DNA from: Tenrec ecaudatus
Taxonomy: Eukaryota; Chordata; Mammalia; Afrosoricida; Tenrecidae
DNA length: 64,000 nucleotides
Assembly: GCF_050624435.1 (NCBI RefSeq)
Contig: NC_134536.1
Location: 50,875,258 to 50,939,257 of the forward strand
Reading direction: 5' to 3'
The notes beneath the pieces are model-generated. The model was not told the origin of the DNA and ran no database searches. It worked only from the letters and a program-made list of their open reading frames with translations. Below are positions 47,701-59,900 of this stretch, piece by piece. The stretch's first letter is position 1. Every line of letters starts with the position of its first letter. The position numbers were made by a program, and so were the translations under genes.

Positions 47701-49564
47701 TCATATAACTATAGATAGATGATTGTGATACATTAGAAAATCGGTGCATATACAAAAAATTCTGAAAGGGAAAATATTTAAATTTTCTGAAAATAAACAA
47801 AAAAGTTCCTCTCAGAACATATTAATTTGTTTTCTTGGCTATTTAAGTTAAAACATATATCCCTTATAAAATAAAGAAAAAATACCAAATAATTTTTTTT
47901 TACTTTATAAATTGTCATGGTCACTTTGACAAATCCCACGTACACTGAGGCTTTAGGAAACAGGGTTAACTGTTCATTCTTATAGTTTGTGTATTTTCAG
48001 AAAGGACTCAATATGTGTTTAAAGTTACTTATTTGTAGTCATTGCTGTATGCTATTCTAACTTATATTCAATAACTATTGGTTGAATTAAGTTTCATGGA
48101 ACATGTTTTCAAAGTAAAATGGATGACTTTTTCTCTTGTCCCTCATTATTATCAACTGTTATGTGACTCATTCTTAAACTGTATTATTCAGAAAAGTAAT
48201 ATAATTTTCACTTTAACATTTTTATAGGATTTAAAAACGTTTAAGTTTGAAGTCATTTTATATGTCAAAGTTAATTTTCTTTATTTTGGCATCCTACAAA
48301 ATTTATCCTGGCAACATATTTTGATAGAATTGAGGAAAATATCATGATACTTCCTGAAAATATTTCTGGCAATTCTTTATAGTTTCTACTTTAATTTTCT
48401 AAATATTTCCATTGAGTTATGGGTGTGACTTCCATGACAGAGACAAAAGCAATACATAAGAGGTAAGACACAGATTTTATAAAGGTTAAAGAAGTCTAGC
48501 ATTCATTCCAACTTCCAGTAAAATCCTGTACTCTATCAAGCATGCTAATTTAGAAATCCTTTTCCTAGAGCCAGACAGTTAAAAGGGATACATTATCATG
48601 AATATGCACGATGGTCCTGTGATTGGGAAATTGCTCACATGCTCAACTTTTTCTAGTTACTGTCTCAAAATTGTACTTGCATGAACTTCCTTAAATTTAA
48701 TTACTTAAAAAGGACAATTTGAATTACGCATCATCTTTATTTCTGTTCTAACCAATATGCAGTGAGTTAAGAGAATGTAAATGATTTGATGTTTTACCGG
48801 TTTTGTGACTTCCAAAAATAGATTTTTCTCTTATTTTAACCTTTCAAAATAAAGTCAAAACAGACTTTTAGTAGAGAGACAGTAAGCACCTGCCAGCTTT
48901 GTAGGTGAAATGAATGAGTACATCTAGCTTCATTCTTTAGTATGTGCTTTAAAATATAGCATTAAAAATATTTGTGGTAAATATATATATATATATATAT
49001 ATATTTGTGGTAAAACAAAAATAAATCCTTACTCTTTGGCAGATGGAAAGAACTGGAGCGTTAGAAATAAGCAGCTAAGCATTGGTTTTTCTATAAATAG
49101 AAATATGTAGCTAAGTATTGGTTTATCAAGTATTTCTATGAGGCTGTGAAAAGGGATTGGTACAAAATGTTATTAAATATAAATATTAAATTATCTACAT
49201 CAAATCAAAACTGCCACTTGGCAACTTTGGGGAACACAAATTGTGCTCATTTTAAAGGTTCTTAGAGTGTGGGGTGCAAAGAGAAGTCTGCAGAGGCAAA
49301 ATCAAGGCTGCAGGTAGAAAGGATAAGGTTTTCCAATAAAATTATTTTAGGAAAGACTGATGACCATCAAAAATGAGCAGGTATATTGTCATAATAGAGA
49401 AAAATTCTAGAAGGCAATTTCCTGACCTCTTCTCACTAACACAGTTTTCAATTTTCTTAAAACTTCTTCTTAATAAGCCACGGTGAAAGTCATGAATCCT
49501 TTGAGAGAATCTATCAAGATTACCCCTTTGTACTTTCAATCCTGTCAGCATAACCTTCTTTTAT
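47701..49564. other. No feature recognised apart from a (TA)n tract
   Basis: AT-rich. 48980-49003 is a (AT)n run flanked by exact 14-bp direct repeats (ATATTTGTGGTAAA at 48968-48981 and 49001-49014). Confidence 0.5.
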
Positions 49565-49930
49565 TCAACAGTTTATTGGAACATAATTTTCATATCTTAC
49601 GATTCAGTAGTTCAGTCATTCAATCATATCAAGGGGCATTGGACAGTCACACCACACCAATCTTAAAGCCCCGACCCACCCATTGTTAAATCATCTTTAA
49701 AATGAGTTGGGCAATCACATTCATTTTCAGTGCTCTGCCCGCCCCGCCCCCCAAACACACACCCGCCACCTAATGCCTTCATTATTTACTCTAGAAACCC
49801 CCTTTCTCTCCCCATTGCCGACCCTCCCCAAATTCCCTATAACTCCTTGTAGCAGTAATTCTCATTATATGTCCACTCCTCCTGTGCTTCCAATGCGCGG
49901 AAATCAACAGAAAACAGTTTTTTTGTAAAA
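49565..49930 (-). repeat. Old L1 3' end fragment, antisense (tentative)
   Basis: TTTATTGGAACATAATTTTC and ATATCTTACGATTCAGTAGT, then a C-rich ACCCACC/CCCCGCCCCCC stretch, resemble the reversed L1 3' UTR with its C-rich (G-rich sense) tract. Very decayed. Confidence 0.35.
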
Positions 49931-50403
49931 TTGCACGAAGGTGGTAAGGCTAAAATCTTAATAGTAAAAAGACTAATATACAAATAACATATAAGGAAAA
50001 GACCCCATCAATATTCAAAAAGTCAAGGAGGAAATTTCTGTCACGGACCAAGTGAGAGATTCTTGGCCCCAGTACAAATTCAGGTCATGTCTATAGGGGA
50101 GTCAACTACCCAAGTATTGAGTTTGATCTAGTATAACCAAGATGACAATGTGATCTGACTGTTCTGTCTCCAAGTGAAATGGCCCAGGAGATCCTGGCTT
50201 GTGACTTGGACCTCTGCTATTTTTGTCACAAAAAGTAAATAGATTCTATCACCCAAAATACTTCATGAGTATAATACTGAAGTAAATTTAGCTTGGAAAA
50301 TAATATGATAAATTACTATTTTGATTATATTGTTCTTAGCATTGGATTGGTTAATGCAGGACTCATCCACAATTATATTTCCTTTAACAAGGTCATCTCT
50401 CTA
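49931..50403. other. No feature recognised
   Basis: AT-rich spacer. Confidence 0.4.
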
Positions 50404-50769
50404 AGCTTCAGGCTTGTTTAAAAGACTGATGGAGTAATCTGCTCCTTACGTTGACGGATCGCCACAAACCCTTTGATACCGATCAAGCCAAGAGCTTGCT
50501 GAGACAAAGAAGCTTGTTGGAAATTGAAAATGTTAAACCACGTGACATTCCAACTTTAGTGGGACATCAGAGGCAATTCTATCTTCTTCCGCCACTTTCT
50601 GAGCTGCCATCATCGTTTCTTCATTGATAGAAGTTGATAGTGTTCCCATCTTGATTGAGTCTGGGTCTTTCTGACCTTTCTTAAAATGCTCTATCCAACT
50701 ATAAACGTGTTCTATGTGGAGCAGCACCCCTTTAAATTTGTTGTGAAGCCTCGGTGATTTGGAAGACAT
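50404..50769 (-). pseudogene. Mariner-family transposase remnant (N-terminal half)
   Basis: Minus strand, 50769 to about 50533, encodes 78 residues. VYSWIEHFKKGQKDPDSIKM is followed by STSINEETM and VAEEDRIASD, a spacing that recalls the helix-turn-helix and linker of mariner transposases (VY-W-FK-G-D, STS-E, V-EDR). Further on, out of frame, NIIVDESCI resembles the IVTGDE(T/S)W block holding the first catalytic Asp. Transposase would cut and paste DNA at TA sites; this copy has stops and frameshifts. Another origin for the ORF is possible. Confidence 0.5.
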
Positions 50770-51114
50770 TCGCTTGAGTTTTTAAAAGAAAATCACATTA
50801 TCCCTGACCTCAAATTAATTTTTTCCCATGATACAAAAGATCTCCATTTTTTTAAGTCACCCTAACAAAACTGTGATAACTATATTACTGAGAGAACTTG
50901 TCTACAGCATCCACCGATTAGAAAGCCACCGTTAAATATATTTTGTTTGGAATAAACTCATGCAACCATACACTGGAACTGTAGTAGCAATAATGTTTTA
51001 ATTACCCTTGTATTTCCCACGCTAATACCTTGTTTTGATTTAAATGTTCCTGCCTCATGTAGCGAGTCTATGATCAAAATGATGGTTAATATTATTATTT
51101 GCTTTGGTGGTTTC
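50770..51114. other. No feature recognised
   Basis: AT-rich spacer. Confidence 0.4.
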
Positions 51115-51520
51115 AATTTTGCTCAGCTGTTTGGTCAAACATTAGTCTAGATCAGAATTCCCAGAAGTGGGCAGTACCACCCTCATCGGACAGCTGGAAT
51201 AATCAGGAAGGCTACAAAAGCAGATCCCTATATCTTAATCCAGGATATGGGATAGAGTACAAAAGTTTTTAATTGCCATAGGGATGCTGAGTCATTATTT
51301 ATTTATTTATTTTCCTGAAAAGGGGCCAATAAGTCAAATACATTTGGGAACCTATGGGATGCTGTTATGAATTGCTGATATGTGATTTTACTCTTCCAGT
51401 TTTCTGACCAACAAATTTTGGTATTGTCAGCCAGCACCCTGCAATTGTATAAGTCAATTCCTTTCACTATTCAAGGACTTTTTTCTGTGTGTATATACTT
51501 TGCATAAATATGTATACATA
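51115..51520 (+). repeat. LTR-like remnant (tentative)
   Basis: GTTTGGTCAAACATTAGTCT near the start and CAATTGTATAAGTCAATTCC at 51443 resemble parts of a MaLR-type LTR, with a (TTTA)n tract between. Ends are not definable. Confidence 0.3.
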
Positions 51521-52954
51521 CATAACACACCCACTACACTGGCCTGTCTTTAGAAAATCTATGACAATCACTACGCTCTTCAGAGTGGCTTCAGGATCCC
51601 TGAAGCCAGCTCTTAATATTGAGAATGTATTACTAAGACTAATTTTTGATAACCTGATACAATTTGCCATTGTACCCAGTTTATAAAGGTATATGCAGCA
51701 CGTGAATAAAGACAAAGGAGAAAGGCTAAAAGAAAATATATGGGGAAATACAGATAACATTGGTTAAAGTAGAGAAAAAGAACAATTTTTTAAACCTGAG
51801 GATTGTATTCTACCTGGTCATCAAATTTGTAGAATAACAAAAGAACAAAAATACAGTTCAACTACTGAATAAGACCAATCTTTTCTTCAAGATTTCTAAT
51901 GATTATTTGTTAGTTCTTAACTAACTTAAGCAATGTTTATATTAAATATGTTACAGATTTATTGTATCACAATAGGTCAATGCCGATATGATTTTTGATG
52001 ATTCTTTTACTCTATCTCCCTCCTATCATCAGAATTCCACATAATAGTGGATAATGGACAAATTAAAAACAGCACATCCAATAAATGAGTAAATTCATTT
52101 TGTTAACTAAGTGAAATATAAATACAGCATATCATTTTCTTATATTATTAGTAATAATAGCCCTACTAGTTGCCATGATACTATTGAACAAATATATCTT
52201 TCTTTTGATTTTAATTAAACTTTGTCATAACTTTGAGCTCTACTATATATGTCACACAATGTACATAAACACCATCACCCACAATACATAATGAGTTCAA
52301 TACTGAAGTTACTTTAACTTAAAAAATAATAAAAATATGAAATAAAGAGTATATTAATTTATAATACTGGTTTCTTAATTGCTTCCATCTTTTTAACGTT
52401 ATCTTAAAAGTTAGCAAAAAGCACTATTCATCTCGATCAAATTTGGCAACAAAAGCAGATGTTACTTTAATATATAAAAGATCTAAATTTATTGATCTCT
52501 GGCTTCCAAATGGATTTCTAAATGTTTTAGTGATGATCAGAAACATAGTAGGGTAAGCAAATTCAGGCGTAATCAAATGTTTCCTGTAACTGAAGATGTT
52601 GTATCACAACATAACAGGAAGCGACTTCAGCACAAATTAAATATTACCTTTTTTTAGTTTACAAATCATCTACAGTAAATCAAGTAAACATTACTGCAGT
52701 CAAGCAGTCCAGGAAATGGTCATTATAATAATTAGTTCTGGTTTTTACTTCTAAATACGCTAAGTGTCCTAAGAATTTAATTTACATATGACAACTTAAA
52801 ATTGCATGAGTGCAAGTCCAACCTCCAAATTTTTATCACGTGTTTGGAACACTAAAGTGGATTTAGTATATTTTTGTCCTGATGAAGCCTAATTACAGTT
52901 ATGTCATTATTAGTATTTTTTAAAGTGGCCTAATTTATTATGATAAAAATACAA
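51521..52954. other. No feature recognised
   Basis: Very AT-rich, chance frames only. Confidence 0.45.
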
Positions 52955-53025
52955 AAGGACTTCAAAAGTTTGTGGAATTGCTATCATTTTTCAATTCCCA
53001 TTTTCCCATGAACTTTTGACACCCC
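52955..53025. mobile_element. 71-bp palindromic MITE (same family as 2495-2565)
   Basis: Left arm GGACTTCAAAAGTTTGTGGAA, right arm TTTTCCCATGAACTTTTGAC-ACCCC, mutually complementary with a short centre. Same length and arms as the copy at 2495. Confidence 0.6.
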
Positions 53026-53387
53026 TTCTCATATATGTCAATATAGTTTGATTCATGTGATTAAATGCTATATTGAGATATAGTCTTTTAAAAAGTTTAT
53101 TTGAACAGGAAAACTTTGCAATGTTCACCATTTACATTTTGGAACAATTGAAGAATGTTAATTTTGAATAATTATGAATGAGTTTTTGTACATATACTAA
53201 TTGCAGTAAATGTTCGCTTAGATTTTGATATATTTTAACAATCACTGTGTTTCAAGTTGTGGAACACTTCTAAAGCCAAAACATTTTTTTAAAAATTCTA
53301 CATTTTGTATTTTTTTATCTTCATATTATGAGAGAGAAAGTTGAGCTCAATGAAAGTAGTGGTCCTATGAATACTTACACCCTCAGA
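53026..53387. other. No feature recognised
   Basis: AT-rich. Confidence 0.4.
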
Positions 53388-53446
53388 AATTCATATAGGG
53401 CTACAAGGAGTAAAAATCAACTGACAACACTGGGTTTGGTTTTTTA
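53388..53446 (+). repeat. AfroSINE 3' tail fragment
   Basis: ATAGGGCTACAAGGAGTAAA, ATCAACTGACAACACTGGGT and TTGGTTTTTT match the SINE 3' end. Confidence 0.55.
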
Positions 53447-55965
53447 TGTGAAGACTTGTTAAACTGTTCTTTTCTGTCACTAATGTTTAATCGCTTCAAT
53501 TATTGACAAGGCTAACTTACCTATTCTGATCAAATATAAATCTAAGATTGTATAAATTATGCTTAAATAAAAAGACACTGAAATATATGTGTAAGATTTC
53601 CACTGACCCTTTTCTAGGAAGTATACTGACTAATTCCACTCCATCTTGTTTTTTACTCCCTTATATTATCAGACAATCAGAAAGGTATGTTTACTAATCC
53701 ACTTAAGACCATCATTTATAAATGTTCTCTATATTTTCCACTATTGAGTCCAATAATTTATTGAAATGGTCACATAACACTCACATACAATATTAATAAT
53801 TAAAGGATTTGTTAAGGGAGTTGAAAGTTTACAATGCAGGTGAGAAATGCTCAGTAACTAGTTGTTCAGTCAGGCCACATTACAGTGTTATTTCAAGGAG
53901 GCTCATAAACACCTACAGGACAGACTGCTCCACTAGGAACCCCAGTCCGTGGGTCAGTGAACCCCATTCCCTAAATAAGTGCCTTTGAGGCACCCCAATC
54001 TATAGCCAGCCTCTTGGCCCAATGCACTCAGCTTTATTTGCTCTGTGGATTGGGAAGCTCCCCATTCCCCACTCTATCCCACGCTCTGGTTTCTGGTTCT
54101 GGTGCTGCTGCTGTTCCTATGCCATCTGATGTCACAACTGTTTTCTGGTTCAAGGAAGTTGACTGCTTAGGATGCTCAAGGTCCAAAGGACACACTGCAC
54201 TCCTGGCTCTTTCTGACATTGAGATCTCCCTTACTACTTTTCAGAAGGCTCGTTTTATAACCAGCAGGTTGGCAATCACAATGAATCCTATCTAGACAAA
54301 GGTCATTTGCTACAGAGACTTTGGCTAACAGAACCACATGAAATCACCAACTGCGCTAGCAAAAACACTACGAGAAGAACTAGTGGTCATTGGTGTGTGA
54401 GGGCAATGTACAGGGAAATGATTCCCAAACCGAAGAACCAAGGCCTAACTAATGGACCATATTATGGTCTATACTCTATATAATATAATGAAGTCTTTCC
54501 ATTTCCTAATTAAAGGTGTGGTCATTTGGTCACTCTTATGAAGCAGTTACTTGCAGGTATTTTATGTTATCTTTTTTCTAAGTGTGGATTTTCACTCTAT
54601 GATTATGTGCTATTTTTACTCAGCCATTGTTTTAGGAGGATTATAAAGATGGTCAATTGAGTATAACTTTATGGGTCACTGACACTTAAAGATCCCAAAC
54701 CTGAAGTTATAGATAGGATTAAGTACTGCATAGAGATTTTTTACTTTAATTTGATACTATATTTCAGTGTTAATTCTTAAAGCAGATTTCCATAAACTTC
54801 AAATATATCCGAGGAGACAAATAGTGAATGCTTGGATCTCATTTCTTTTTCTCTTGATCATTGGATCGTCACTATTATGGTTAAATCTCAATCTATCCTG
54901 GGGATAAAAGAGATGTGGAGTGGAATTCTAAATTCAAGTGACTTAGATCCCTGAGCAATGGAAAAAGCAGATTTTTCATAAGGCCTACATTAGCATAGGC
55001 CTATTTTCATAAGGCCTACATTTAACATTTAACTTAAATGAAGAAATAAGTTCCCTCAAAGTCAAGGTTCTCTTTTTTCTTCCACTCCTCATCCTCAACC
55101 CAAATTCCAACAGATAACAGGGATGATGCAATAAACACAACTACAACACAACCAATATCAGACAGGTAATTTTACTTAGCACTGCAAATAAGTTATAATT
55201 CAAAATAAAAATTATTTCCCTTTTAACATGACACATAAATGCTGTTTGAATTAACATACTTTCTTATAACTTGTGAGTTAGAAGATGACTTCAAAATGAC
55301 TTCAAAATAGGAATTAAAAATAAAAGTAAGTGCCAATGATTTCACTAACATGAAAAATACAGGAGTTAGTTGAAGTATTCCTGCAAGAGAATTTTATATG
55401 AGTTTACTCAGTTATTAAAAATAAGAAAGATTGGATATAAATAACTAAGATTATAACTTTAAAAACTACATAAAGGTGATCAGATCAATGTTAAGATATA
55501 AATAAAATTAAATTAAAAATAAAACAGGGAGAGATGATCAATAAAACATAAAACTGCTTATTTGAAATGTAAAATTAAAATTAAGTCAATGAACAAAGAG
55601 GTCTGTCTGCACTCCTGAAAATGCTAGAGAGGCACAAAGCAAAAAACAACAAACTTTACAAAAGACACATTATTACAAATAAAAAGCAGATATTTTAAAT
55701 ATAAAAATAGCAGTATAATTCTAATAAAATATTAAATGTTAATGAGAAAATCGACATAAATCAGTAAAAAGGAAAATGTCATTGGAGTCAAATATCTCCC
55801 TCTACAGTTGACATTGAAATGGTTACAGACAACTTATACTAAGTCTTTGAAGAATGTAAAATTTCACCTTTTAAGATCAGATAAGCTTCTCCAAATTATA
55901 TATATACCTTTATATATATACCTGGGAAAGTATCCAACTAATTTATGACTAATATATTCCTATGA
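53447..55965. other. Long unassigned stretch
   Basis: 2.5 kb. 53850-54420 is less AT-rich and might be an old LTR or unique sequence. The open frames at 54014-54295 on both strands show no domain. The remainder is very AT-rich. Confidence 0.45.
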
Positions 55966-56152
55966 CTAAGAGCCGTAATGCCATAATGGGTTAGGTGTTG
56001 GGGTGCCCACAATTTGAAACCACCAGTTACTCTACAGAAGAAAACACTTTCCACTCCATAAGGATTTACAGTCTGAGAAGCCCACAGGGCAGTTCTGCTC
56101 TGTGCTGTAGGGTCACTATGAGCTGCGATCGACTCCATGGTAGTGAGAGCAT
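55966..56152 (+). repeat. AfroSINE-type SINE, full length
   Basis: CATAATGGGTTAGGTGTTGG head, box B-like AATTTGAAACCACCAG, CAGTCTGAGAAGCCCACAGG, TAGGGTCACTATGAGCTGCG and CGACTCCATGGTAGTGAG. Confidence 0.85.
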
Positions 56153-56260
56153 CCTACTGATGAATGAGAGCAAAAATTGAACAAAGAACCGAAGGAAGAC
56201 ATAGGCCATGCTCATTTTCTAAGCATGGTGGCACAATTTCTAAATATTTTAGCAAATCGG

Positions 56261-56413
56261 TATTAGGGACCACAGAGTAGGTCACCATGGCACTATGCAC
56301 AACAAAATTACACTGCCTGGTCCTGCAGCATCCTCACAGTTGTTTGAGCCTATTGTTGTAACCACTGAATCAATCCATCTTTTCAAGGGTCTTATTTATC
56401 TTTCTCGCTGACT
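56261..56413 (-). repeat. RTE 3' end, antisense, left of SPIN
   Basis: ACTATGCACAACAAAATTAC, CCTGCAGCATCCTCACAGTT, GCCTATTGTTGTAACCACTG: reversed RTE terminus. Continues at 57541. Confidence 0.75.
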
Positions 56414-57540
56414 CTCTATACCAGTGGTTCTCAACCTGTGGGTCACGACCCCTTTGGGGGGGGGTCAAAAAACCCTTTTACAGGGGTTGCCCAATTTATA
56501 ACTTAGCTAAATTACACTCGTGAAGTAGCAACAAAATTCATATATTGTGTGTTCACCTCCCCGAAACGATCGCTGAAGATAAATGGGTACATAAGCAAAA
56601 GTGGTGAAGAGCTGATGGTGTCCAGCTATCAAAAAATATAGCATCTGGGGTCTTAAAGGCTTGAAAGCAAACAAGAGACCATCTAGCTCAGAAGCAACAA
56701 AACCCACATGGAAGAAACACGCCAGCCTAAGTGAACACAAAGTTCCGAAGGGATCAGGTATCAGGCATCAAAGAACAAAAAAATCAAATCATTGTGAATT
56801 AATGGGAGTGCAGATTATGGACCCAAGATCCATCTGTAGGCATCTGTATATCCCCTTACAGAAGAATCATGGGGATGAGACAAGCCAGTCAGGGTGCAGT
56901 GCAGCAACAATGAAACACAACTTTCCTTCAGTTCCCAAATGCTTTCTCCCTCCCCCAGTCCCCCATCCATACTATCATGATCCCAATCCTGCTTAACAAA
57001 TCTGGCTAGACCAGAGAATGTACACTAGTACTTATAGGAACTAGAAACACATGAAATCCAGGACAGATGATCCCTTCAGGACTGGTGGTGAGAGTGGCGA
57101 TACCTGGAGGGTGGAGGGAAGTTGGAAAAGAAAGGGGGAACTGATTACAAGGATCTACATATAACCTCCTCAATGGGGGATGGACAACAGAAAAGTGGGT
57201 GAAGGGAGACGTCGGACAGTGTAAGATATGACAAAATAATAATACTTTATAAATAAGCAAGGGTTCACAAGGGAGTGGGGAGGGGGAAGAAAGGAGAAAA
57301 ATGTGGAGCTGATACCAAGGGCTTAAGTAGAAAGAAAATATTTTGAGAACGATCATGGCAACAAATTTATGAATGTGTTTGACACAGTCTATGTATGTAT
57401 GGATTGTGATAAGAGTTGTATGAGCCCCTAATAAAATGATTTAAAAGAAAATAATTTTATGGTTGGGGAGTCACCACAACATGAGGAACAGGTATTAAAG
57501 GGTTGCATCATATGGAAGGTTGAGAGCCACTGCTCTATAC
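56414..57540. mobile_element. SPIN-type hAT transposon with perfect 8-bp target duplication
   Basis: Left terminus CAGTGGTTCTCAACCTGTGG at 56422, right terminus GGTTGAGAGCCACTG ending at 57532 (14 of 15 bases inverted-complementary). CTCTATAC flanks both sides (56414-56421 and 57533-57540), the hAT signature. The body (GGGTCACGACCCCTTTGG, GAAGTAGCAAC, TTTATGGTTGGGGAGTCACC, ACATGAGGAAC) matches SPIN. Without the nested L1 it is about 205 bp, a non-autonomous deletion form. SPIN elements are known for horizontal transfer into tenrec and several other tetrapods. Confidence 0.88.
56543..57446 (+). mobile_element. L1 3' end nested inside SPIN
   Basis: CGATCGCTGAAGATAAATGG start region, purine tract near 57275, terminus GAGCCCCTAATAAAATGATT-TAAAAG. 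SPIN sequence resumes at GAAAATAATTTTATGG. The left flank ACAAAATTCATAT is a decayed partner of that right flank. Confidence 0.85.
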
Positions 57541-57890
57541 TTTACCAAGCAAGTTGTCTTTCTCTAGGGATGGGTAGCTACTGGTAACAGATCTAAAGTA
57601 CTGAGACCAATATTGCCATTATCACTACTAACAAGCATTCTGGCTTTACTTCATCCAAAATGGTTTTTTTTTTGTTTGTTTCTGGCAGAGCATGGTAGAT
57701 TTGATATTCTTAGTAAACAATATAATTCAAATGTATCCATTATTTTCAATCTTCTTATTGTCCAACAGTCACATGCATATGAAGTGATTGAAAATATCCT
57801 GGCTTTCATCAGGTACACTTTAGTTCTCAAAGTAACATCTTTGCTCTTTAACTTTTTTAAAGATATTTTGCAATAGATTTGCCAAATGCC
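57541..57890 (-). pseudogene. RTE ORF C-terminal region, antisense, right of SPIN
   Basis: The minus strand has an open stretch (57983-57651) whose inner part reads SKDVTLRTKVYLMKA, YACDCWTI and DTFELYCLLRISNLP. This is the C-terminal region after the RT domain in RTE/BovB proteins, with the Y-x-C-x-x-W-T motif. It continues the copy at 56261-56413. Upstream residues of the frame run into a separate SINE/RTE tail and are not part of the protein. Confidence 0.8.
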
Positions 57891-57914
57891 ATATGCCATT
57901 TGATTTATTGACTC

Positions 57915-57981
57915 TTGTTTAGTTCTGATATATATAGAGTTTCTATAAATCAGAACAGATTCAATGGCACCAAACAACAAC
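57915..57981 (+). repeat. RTE or SINE 3' tail, sense
   Basis: AAATCAGAACAGATTCAATG then GCACCAAACAACAACATAC is the shared 3' terminus in sense direction. Confidence 0.55.
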
Positions 57982-57997
57982 ATACTGAGTAAATAGA

Positions 57998-58770
57998 CCT
58001 AAATTCTGCGCTATATAATCAAGAACTTGGCATCAGGGTTGGAGGAAGGCATATAAGCAACCTACTAAGTGCAAGTGACCCAACCTTTCTTGCCAAAATG
58101 AGGCAGATATGAAGCACTTGCTGATAAAGACTGAGGACTGTAGTCTTCAGCATGAATTGCAACTCAAAATCCTCACAACTGGAATAATAGTCAGCATCAT
58201 GATAGACGGAGAAAAGACTGACTTTTCAAAAATTTCATTTGATTTGGATCCTACTATCAATGCTCCCTGAAGAAACCAAATGACATACATTAGGGAATTA
58301 CTTAATGTGGACCTCTTTAAAATGTTAAAGAACAAAGACTTTACTTTTAGCACTAAGGTGCACCTGACTCAAGTCACGGTACTTTCAGTTCCCTCATATA
58401 CTTGTGAAAACTGGACAATGAATAAAGAAAACCAGAGATGAATGACACATTTGAATGGTTAGTGAAGATGATTGAAAGTGACATGGACCGCCAGAAAACG
58501 GAACAAATTTGCCTCTGAAGAAGTACAGCTAGAATGTTCCTTAGCAGTGAGGCAGGGCAGATTCGTCTCGTGTAATTAGGACTTGTTCTCAAGAGGAACC
58601 AGTTCCTGAAGAAGGACTTCATCCTTGGGAAAGCAGAAGGTTAGCAACAAAGAAAACCCTGATGAGATGGGTTGACACAGTGACTGTCCCAGTGAACTCC
58701 AACGGAGCAGTGACTGTGAGGATGGCATAGGATGCAGAAGTGCTTTATTCCTTTTTGGAATCTAACAACG
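57998..58770 (+). repeat. RTE C-terminal/3' end copy, sense
   Basis: GGCATCAGGGTTGGAGGAAG, the decayed catalytic box (SASD in place of YADD, near 58066), GTCAGCATCATGATAGACGG, PSYTCENWTMN in frame at 58388-58420, then the 3' terminus at GTGAGGATGGCATAGGATGC. Head to the left, so it diverges from the antisense copy ending at 57890. Confidence 0.75.
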
Positions 58771-59429
58771 AACAGCATTCAAAGATAATAGTAAAAACTA
58801 TGTGATACAAATGTATAAGCAGTTTCATTAAAATCAAGATAAAAATAGACGTGGTTGCTTCTACTGTTGCTCTTCTGTGTTCTAATAGAGACCCTTGCCA
58901 TCTTGTAGGTTGAAAAAAATTAGCAATAGGTCAAAATAAGTTTTATTTCTGCAATTTAAATTTGAGCATTTCAATACTTATAAACATGTGTTTATATGTT
59001 TTATGTCTAAATTCACAAGCACTTTAGTGAATTCATAAATATTTTGAAAAAACAAAACCAGCATTGTAAAACAGAGGATTTTCTTATACACATACAAAAA
59101 AAGTAATGCACAAAATACAAAGGGGAAACAATATCTGTGGTGGATTTATATCAGGGCAATTTATGTAAACTAGACTAGATTTCCAGATTTCTATTTCTTA
59201 TTACAAGGAGAAAAGACAAAGTATTGCTACTAAAATTGCAGTCCATGCATGCACATGTTCATTTCATATAACATGCTTCTTAAATCAGTGTATGGCAGCA
59301 GAGACATGTTTTGCACTAATACACTTGTTTCTGTCTTAGAGTGACTTCAAAAAGAAAAACAATCCCAAATCAGGCACTTACAAGAGCGTCTGCTAGGTCA
59401 GTTAAATCCAAGGAAGAGCAGTAAACGCA
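58771..59429. other. No feature recognised
   Basis: AT-rich spacer. Confidence 0.4.
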
Positions 59430-59900
59430 GATCCTTATAGGAACTCTGGTTTGTTTGTTTCGGGAAGTTCCAGAGGGTTAATTTGTATCAAAGAGACAGG
59501 ATACTCATGGAGCTTTATTAAGCAGTTTGCAGAAAAGGACATGCATTGGGTAGAAAAGGGCCAGACAATCATTCCAAAGATGGTTTCCCATCACAACAAT
59601 GCATTGGCATCCACGTTCAGGGGAACAAGGGCTATTTTTTAAGAATTTTGTTGGGCAACCTTACCCATCAGTCATTTAGCACTGATCTTGCCCCCTTAAA
59701 CTTCTTTTTTGTTTCCCAAATTCAAAGAACAATGCAATGGAGCATGATGGGAAATCCTAGAGGTACCCAAACGGCAGCTTGACAAAGTGCAATTGAAGAG
59801 TTTAGACATGGAGACACTGCCTCCAGAAATGTACAGATGTATACAGAGAAGAGGTCAAAAGTGAGGGCTTCATATTTTGATAGTTTCATTCAACAAAAGG
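59430..59900 (+). pseudogene. Mariner-family transposase remnant (C-terminal catalytic part)
   Basis: HHNNA at about 59589-59603 stands in one frame, where mariner has HHDNA. In the next frame STDLAPLNFFFVSQIQ (from about 59678) matches the SPDLAPSDFFLFP-type signature holding the third catalytic residue, here Asn for Asp. Downstream residues fit the C-terminal tail. The frameshift and both Asp-to-Asn changes mean no activity. No terminal inverted repeats recognised. Confidence 0.7.

Noticed and set aside
54014..54295. 93-codon frame as a protein
   Set aside because: Open on both strands in a low-CpG, moderately GC block; no motif recognised.
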